A DNA stretch of 64,000 nucleotides from Bacteroidales bacterium (GTDB lineage: Bacteria; Bacteroidota; Bacteroidia; Bacteroidales; UBA932), in the NCBI GenBank assembly GCA_015060445.1, contig SUYL01000067.1:1-64000 (forward strand), read 5' to 3'. Under the pieces are notes generated by a model. It had not been told where the DNA came from and made no database searches. It saw only the letters and a list, made by a program, of their open reading frames with translations. Shown in pieces: positions 59,966 through 64,000 of this stretch. The position numbers were made by a program, and so were the translations under genes. The first letter of the stretch is position 1. Every line of letters begins with the position of its first letter.

Positions 59966-61021
59966 ATGAAAACAGAGAGAGAAGGGGCTGTGGCCCCAAA
60001 AATTTTTAGATCAACAAAGTTTGCGGCATTACTGATGGTTTCTATAGCACTTGTATTGTGTGCATGCGATAAGGATGATGAGGATGAGGGGTCTGACATG
60101 AAATACCTTGAGGGTTCCCCATATTTTGAACTTCCGGTGTATGCAATGACAGGAGATATTCTGGAAGTTACCGCTACTGGTGTGGCAACGGAGGGTGTAA
60201 GTTACACATGGACTTTCCCTGGCCTTGATTCCATTTCGGTTTCGGGAACCGGAAAGGAGACTATAAGACTCAGGGTTCCTGATACCCTAAGGGTTTTTGA
60301 AATTACAGCCACTGCCAGTGCCACTGCAGATTACTATAGCGCGGTATATTCAAACGAGGTCATGTCTGTTGGAGAAAATTCCATTACAGGTGTTCCTGTT
60401 CCTGAGAAGACATTTACAGACCCTAGGGACGGAAACGTGTATGGTATTGTGGAGATAGGAAATCTTGAGTGGTTTGCCAGAAACTTGAATTGGAAAGGTG
60501 CCGGCCATGGGTATGGAAAAACAGAGGCTGGAGCGTATGTTTTTGGAAGGTTATATACTTGGAATGATGCAACCGGTGGAAAGAGTGCATCAGGACTGGG
60601 CAATGGTGTGCAGGGTGTATGTCCTGAGGGTTGGAGCATCCCTACATCAGATGACTGGACAGATCTTGCAAAAGCGGTTAACGGCGGTAAGGATGTGACT
60701 TTCCTTGAGGACTGGAAAGGCATTGCAGGAAAACTTATGGCAAATGCAAAATTCAACGGTGTACAGGTATGGTCATACTCTCCACAGGTTGACATTACAA
60801 ATGAATACGGCTGGAGCGCATTGGCTGCAGGTTCAAGTTACAACAATTACAACAATTACAATAATGTCCTTTCATACGGCTTCTGGTGGAGTTGTACAGA
60901 GAGGGACAGCAATTATGCACATTACAAATACATGTTCAGCGAGTATCCTAATGTTCCTACAGCATTTGCTGCAAAAGACGGTATGGGTGCTTCTGTAAGA
61001 TGTGTAAGACTTAAAAAATAA
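59966..61021 (+). CDS. FISUMP-domain lipoprotein
   Basis: 351 residues. Signal ending A-L-V-L-C-A-C, then an acidic D-K-D-D-E-D-E-G-S-D. An Ig-like PKD-type segment (about 60-130) precedes the Fibrobacter major paralogous (FISUMP) domain: G-N-L-E-W-F-A-R-N-L-N-W, C-P-E-G-W-S-I-P-T-S-D-D-W and G-M-G-A-S-V-R-C-V-R. Surface-exposed, function unknown. LemA starts 6 bp later. Confidence 0.88.
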   Translation: MKTEREGAVAPKIFRSTKFAALLMVSIALVLCACDKDDEDEGSDMKYLEGSPYFELPVYAMTGDILEVTATGVATEGVSYTWTFPGLDSISVSGTGKETIRLRVPDTLRVFEITATASATADYYSAVYSNEVMSVGENSITGVPVPEKTFTDPRDGNVYGIVEIGNLEWFARNLNWKGAGHGYGKTEAGAYVFGRLYTWNDATGGKSASGLGNGVQGVCPEGWSIPTSDDWTDLAKAVNGGKDVTFLEDWKGIAGKLMANAKFNGVQVWSYSPQVDITNEYGWSALAAGSSYNNYNNYNNVLSYGFWWSCTERDSNYAHYKYMFSEYPNVPTAFAAKDGMGASVRCVRLKK

Positions 61022-61027
61022 ATTGAT

Positions 61028-61618
61028 ATGAAAAAAGGTTTGATAGCACTGTTGGCAGTAGGTGCAGTTCTCCTTGGCCTGTTTTTCTGGTTCCAGGGCA
61101 ATTACAACAATATGGTAAAATTGGATGAGGGAGTGCAGGCTGCATGGTCTCAGGTTGAGAATGTATATCAGAGGAGGGCTGACCTTATCCCCAACCTTGT
61201 GGCAACTGTAAAGGGTTATGCCCAGCATGAGCAGCAGACTCTTGAGGGGGTTATAAGTGCCAGAAGCAAGGCGACACAGATTACCGTTGATCCGGAGAAC
61301 CTCACTTCAGAGGAGTTGGCAAAATACCAGAAGGCACAGGGTGAACTTGGTGCCGCTTTGGGCAAACTGCTGGCAATTACCGAGAATTATCCCGACCTTA
61401 AGGCAAATGAGAATTTCCTTTCCCTGCAGTCCCAGTTGGAGGGTACTGAGAACAGGATAACTGTAGAAAGGAACAAATACAACCAGGTGGCAAGGGAGTA
61501 CAATACAACAATAAGGCAGTTCCCTAAAAATATTGTTGCGGGGATGTTCGGTTTTGAAAAGAAACCTTACTTTGAGGCACAGGAAGGGGCTGAAACTGCT
61601 CCTAAGGTTGAGTTCTAA
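61028..61618 (+). CDS. LemA family protein
   Basis: 196 residues. An N-terminal membrane helix (about 5-22) is followed by N-N-M-V-K-L-D-E-G-V-Q-A-A-W-S-Q-V and the LemA core Y-Q-R-R-A-D-L-I-P-N-L-V and T-E-N-Y-P-D-L-K-A-N. Helical bundle exposed on one face of the inner membrane, usually with TPM proteins as here. Function unsettled. Confidence 0.93.
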   Translation: MKKGLIALLAVGAVLLGLFFWFQGNYNNMVKLDEGVQAAWSQVENVYQRRADLIPNLVATVKGYAQHEQQTLEGVISARSKATQITVDPENLTSEELAKYQKAQGELGAALGKLLAITENYPDLKANENFLSLQSQLEGTENRITVERNKYNQVAREYNTTIRQFPKNIVAGMFGFEKKPYFEAQEGAETAPKVEF

Positions 61619-61627
61619 TATATTGCT

Positions 61628-62065
61628 ATGAAGGTAAAGGAATTCATAGGCAGAGAAGGTAAACTGCAGATAGAGCAGGCCATAAAGGAGGCTGAACTCT
61701 ACACTTCAGGGGAGATAAGGGTGCATATAGAATCCAAATGTACCTCGGATCCTCTGCAGAGGGCTGTCTATATATTCAATTATCTTAAGATGTACAATAC
61801 CCAGGCCAGGAACGGAGTCCTCATATATGTTGCTGTGGAGAGCCGCAAATTTGCAATCATTGGGGATGCCGGTATAAATAAGGCTGTTCCCGACAATTTC
61901 TGGGATTCCATTAAGGAGGGTATGGGAGCGGCATTCTCCCAGGGAAAATATGTAGAGGGGCTTGCCAATGCAATAAAGGTGGCAGGGGAATCCTTGAAAC
62001 AGTATTTTCCATATAGAAATGATGATATAAATGAGCAGCCCGATGAAATTTCGTTTGGTGAATAG
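61628..62065 (+). CDS. TPM-domain protein without signal peptide
   Basis: 145 residues; TPM (TLP18.3/Psb32/MOLO-1) phosphatase-like domain: S-G-E-I-R-V-H-I-E, R-N-G-V-L-I-Y-V-A-V-E-S-R-K-F-A and G-D-A-G-I-N. No signal peptide or membrane helix, so cytoplasmic. Overlaps the next gene by 23 bp. Confidence 0.88.
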   Translation: MKVKEFIGREGKLQIEQAIKEAELYTSGEIRVHIESKCTSDPLQRAVYIFNYLKMYNTQARNGVLIYVAVESRKFAIIGDAGINKAVPDNFWDSIKEGMGAAFSQGKYVEGLANAIKVAGESLKQYFPYRNDDINEQPDEISFGE

Positions 62066-62882
62066 AATCCGCATTTGCCTCGCCTTTATCCTGTTCTTTA
62101 CATCAGCCGCACTTGTGGCGCAGGTACCGCAGAGGCCCAATCCTCCACGTCTTGTCAATGACTTTGCAGGAATCTTTACAGGTGCGCAGGTTATGGAGAT
62201 GGAGAGTGTGCTCGATGCTTTTGCAGACAGTACCTCCAACCAGATTGCAGTGGTTACTGTACCGGAGTTGTATGGCTATGACAAGGCCCAGTTGGCCTAT
62301 GAAATAGGAGAGCAATGGGGCGTAGGACAAGACAAGTTTGACAACGGAATAGTAATCCTGGTAAAGCCCAAGGTGGGCAGTTCCCAAGGTGAGGTGTTCA
62401 TTGCAACCGGGTACGGTCTGGAAGGTGCAGTAACAGATGCTCTTGCCCGCAGGGTAATAGAACGCCAGATGATTCCCCATTTCAGGAACAACGACTATTA
62501 TTCGGGAGTAAAATCAGCTCTTGAGGTTCTTCTGCCTGTAATAAGCGGGGAAATATCATCAGATGAATTCTCAGGCAACGATGACAGTGAAGGGCTTGCC
62601 GTTGCATTGGCGTTCCTGTTCTGTGTAATTATATTCGTATGTCTGCTGGTAGCATTGTCTTCAGGTGACAACCGGAATTTTGGAGGTGGAAACAACAGGG
62701 GAGGAAGGAACTTTACCGCTACAGATGCTTTTATTCTGGGCTCAATACTCAACAATGCTTCCGGGTCAAGAGGTAGAAGCGGGGGCTTTGGCGGCGGTTT
62801 CGGAGGAGGCTTCGGCGGGGGCGGTTTTGGAGGCTTTGGCGGAGGCTCATTTGGTGGAGGAGGAGCAGGCGGCTCGTGGTAA
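62043..62882 (+). CDS. TPM-domain protein with membrane helix and glycine-rich tail
   Basis: 279 residues from the ATG at 62043. Signal peptide (to A-L-V-A-Q), TPM domain (about 30-155) with D-K-F-D-N-G-I-V-I-L-V, a membrane helix at about 185-205 and a tail of alternating G-G-F and G-G-G to W. YgcG-like. LemA, short TPM and long TPM form the usual set. Confidence 0.9.
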   Translation: MKFRLVNRIRICLAFILFFTSAALVAQVPQRPNPPRLVNDFAGIFTGAQVMEMESVLDAFADSTSNQIAVVTVPELYGYDKAQLAYEIGEQWGVGQDKFDNGIVILVKPKVGSSQGEVFIATGYGLEGAVTDALARRVIERQMIPHFRNNDYYSGVKSALEVLLPVISGEISSDEFSGNDDSEGLAVALAFLFCVIIFVCLLVALSSGDNRNFGGGNNRGGRNFTATDAFILGSILNNASGSRGRSGGFGGGFGGGFGGGGFGGFGGGSFGGGGAGGSW

Positions 62883-62905
62883 TACGAATCGAGCAATAAA
62901 TGATA

Positions 62906-62938
62906 GAGGGTTCACATTCATTGTGAACCCTCATTTTT
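62906..62938. terminator. Terminator between the TPM gene and phoH
   Basis: GAGGGTTCACA (62906-62916) and TGTGAACCCTC (62922-62932) followed by T-rich sequence, between convergent genes. Confidence 0.85.
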
Positions 62939-63939
62939 TATGCTTCCGGCTCCCCTTCAAAAGCCTTTACAATCTTGCTTACCAGCGGGTGCCTTACTAT
63001 ATCTTCCTTATTGAAATTCACAACCCCAACACCCTTAAGCCCTTTGAGCATCTCAACACCCCTTGCGAGGCCTGAATCAGCCTTGTTTGGCAGGTCTATC
63101 TGGGTAGCATCTCCTGTAACTATGAATTTGGCATTGTTCCCCATTCTTGTCAGGAACATCTTCAATTGCCCCAGACTTGTATTTTGAGCCTCATCCAGAA
63201 TTACAAAGGCACTCTCAAGAGTACGTCCCCTCATGTATGCCAATGGCGCAATTTGGATTGTGCCGTCTTCCATGAAAATTTTCAGTTTCTGGGGAGGAAT
63301 CATATCCATAAGAGCATCATACAGCGGCTGCAGATACGGATCAAGTTTGTCCTTGAGGTCTCCGGGGAGAAAACCAAGCCTTTCTCCAGCCTCAACTGCA
63401 GGTCTGGTAAGGATAAGCCTTTTCACCTCCCTGTTCTTGAGGGCTCTTACAGCCAATGCAATGGCAGTATATGTTTTACCGGTACCGGCTGGACCTAGGG
63501 CAAAGATGAGGTCGTTCCTGTAGTAATCCTCAACCAGTTTTTTCTGGTTTTTGGTGCGGGCCCTCACTATTTTGCCGTCATTCCCAAAAACTATTATGTC
63601 GCTCTTTTCATCAGCAAATCCCCCCTTGAGCCCATTTTCAGTCATTTCAAGGGTGTTGAGTGTGCCGTTGCTCCCCGTGATGAAATCTGTATCCTCAAAT
63701 AACTGGTCAACATCATCAAGATTGAGGCTCCTTTTCTTCCTCCTTTTTGCAATGAGCAGTTCAATATTTGTCTGGAAACTGGTAATGTCTTTGCTGCTCC
63801 CCTTCAAGGAGATGGTATTGCCCCTTGGCACTACCTTGAGTTTCGGAAAATAATTGGCAAGTCTGTTTATCAACTTGTCATTAACTCCAAAAATATCCAC
63901 CGGATCTATCTCCTGCAATTCTATTTTCTTCTCTGCCAT
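62938..63939 (-). CDS. phoH: PhoH family ATPase
   Basis: 333 residues. N-terminal KH-like part (about 1-100), then the helicase-like ATPase with Walker A G-P-A-G-T-G-K-T and Walker B A-F-V-I-L-D-E-A-Q-N. Cytoplasmic RNA helicase/nuclease-linked ATPase. Starts next to the end of another minus-strand gene. Confidence 0.95.
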   Translation of the reverse strand: MAEKKIELQEIDPVDIFGVNDKLINRLANYFPKLKVVPRGNTISLKGSSKDITSFQTNIELLIAKRRKKRSLNLDDVDQLFEDTDFITGSNGTLNTLEMTENGLKGGFADEKSDIIVFGNDGKIVRARTKNQKKLVEDYYRNDLIFALGPAGTGKTYTAIALAVRALKNREVKRLILTRPAVEAGERLGFLPGDLKDKLDPYLQPLYDALMDMIPPQKLKIFMEDGTIQIAPLAYMRGRTLESAFVILDEAQNTSLGQLKMFLTRMGNNAKFIVTGDATQIDLPNKADSGLARGVEMLKGLKGVGVVNFNKEDIVRHPLVSKIVKAFEGEPEA

Positions 63940-63955
63940 ATCTTTTTGTCAAATG

Positions 63956-64000
63956 TCAATCTTTTACAATAAGGTTCCTCCCTATAAAGTCATTATATGT
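63956..64000 (-). CDS. 3' end of a gene cut by the window edge
   Basis: The minus-strand frame reads T-Y-N-D-F-I-G-R-N-L-I-V-K-D then TGA, with no stop to the window edge. It lies 17 bp upstream of phoH. Only 14 codons are visible, so the product cannot be named. Confidence 0.4.
   Translation of the reverse strand, partial: TYNDFIGRNLIVKD

Noticed and set aside
60841-60865. Short AACAATTAC repeats suggesting phase-variable tract
   Set aside because: Only three units encoding Y-N-N within the FISUMP domain; frame-preserving and ordinary.
62498-62896. Pro-rich antisense ORF opposite the glycine-rich tail
   Set aside because: Poly-Pro is only the reverse reading of GGC/GGA repeats.
1-64000. 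CRISPR arrays, rRNA genes or IS transposases
   Set aside because: None seen on either strand.

Overview
The window is a piece of a Bacteroidota chromosome, most likely order Bacteroidales. The grounds are the housekeeping gene set (DUF4837 and DUF4831 proteins, FISUMP lipoprotein, bS16 with a long Ala/Lys/Glu tail, glycine-lipid acyltransferase pair), the near absence of Shine-Dalgarno sequences, and promoters of the Bacteroidota type: TAnnTTTG at -7, often with TTTG exactly 19 nt upstream. I cannot name the genus. No rRNA, CRISPR array or IS transposase is visible.

Bases 1-15.9 kb are accessory and visibly AT-richer than the rest. The left part (1-7 kb) holds a large STAND-type NTPase with a nuclease-like N-terminus (candidate anti-phage protein), a convergent restriction-modification pair resembling MjaI, a catalytic-domain-only tyrosine recombinase and a DUF2693-type protein. 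A 476-bp non-coding stretch with three consecutive hairpins follows, then a 54-aa ORF overlapping a large serine recombinase. The recombinase reading frame runs into a 13-bp copy of the 3' end of tRNA-Leu(CAA).

From that copy (9162-9174) to the intact tRNA-Leu (15926-16007) lies a 6.8-kb integrated mini-element. It has a tyrosine integrase at its left end, paired GTTACACCT repeats with 11-bp period at both ends (candidate integrase arm sites), an excisionase-like HTH protein, an HTH_39-like protein, DUF6291-like/replication-type proteins, a DUF5681-like protein and several unknown small proteins. It has no capsid, conjugation or relaxase gene. Two elements therefore appear stacked at one tRNA gene.

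From 16 kb to the end the DNA is ordinary core chromosome. In order: OsmC-like protein; miaB; LEA-type and SPOR proteins; glsB/glsA (N-acyl glycine lipids) divergent from rpoN; upp, radC, rpsT, tRNA-Glu; the DUF4837-rseP-dxr-M23 run; ruvX-def-DUF5009; rimM-rpsP; cyclophilin; flippase-dut-murF; AraC regulator divergent from a TolC/HlyD/RND efflux operon that ends in a PII-like gene; a glycosyltransferase; a POT transporter; LpxL-like acyltransferase-DUF4831-pepD; a TPR-TM-HTH regulator; rpsF-rpsR-rplI; DUF2147 and SIMPL proteins; an M16 protease; a Tat-type amidohydrolase with apbE; FISUMP-LemA-TPM-TPM; and phoH.

Two patterns cut across the core. The heptamer TCCCGAC/GTCGGGA occurs about 31 times in 48 kb by hand count but only once in the accessory 15.9 kb, including one inverted pair forming a terminator, like an uptake or Chi-type signal. 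Strong Shine-Dalgarno sequences occur mainly before rpsR and rplI and inside the mini-element.
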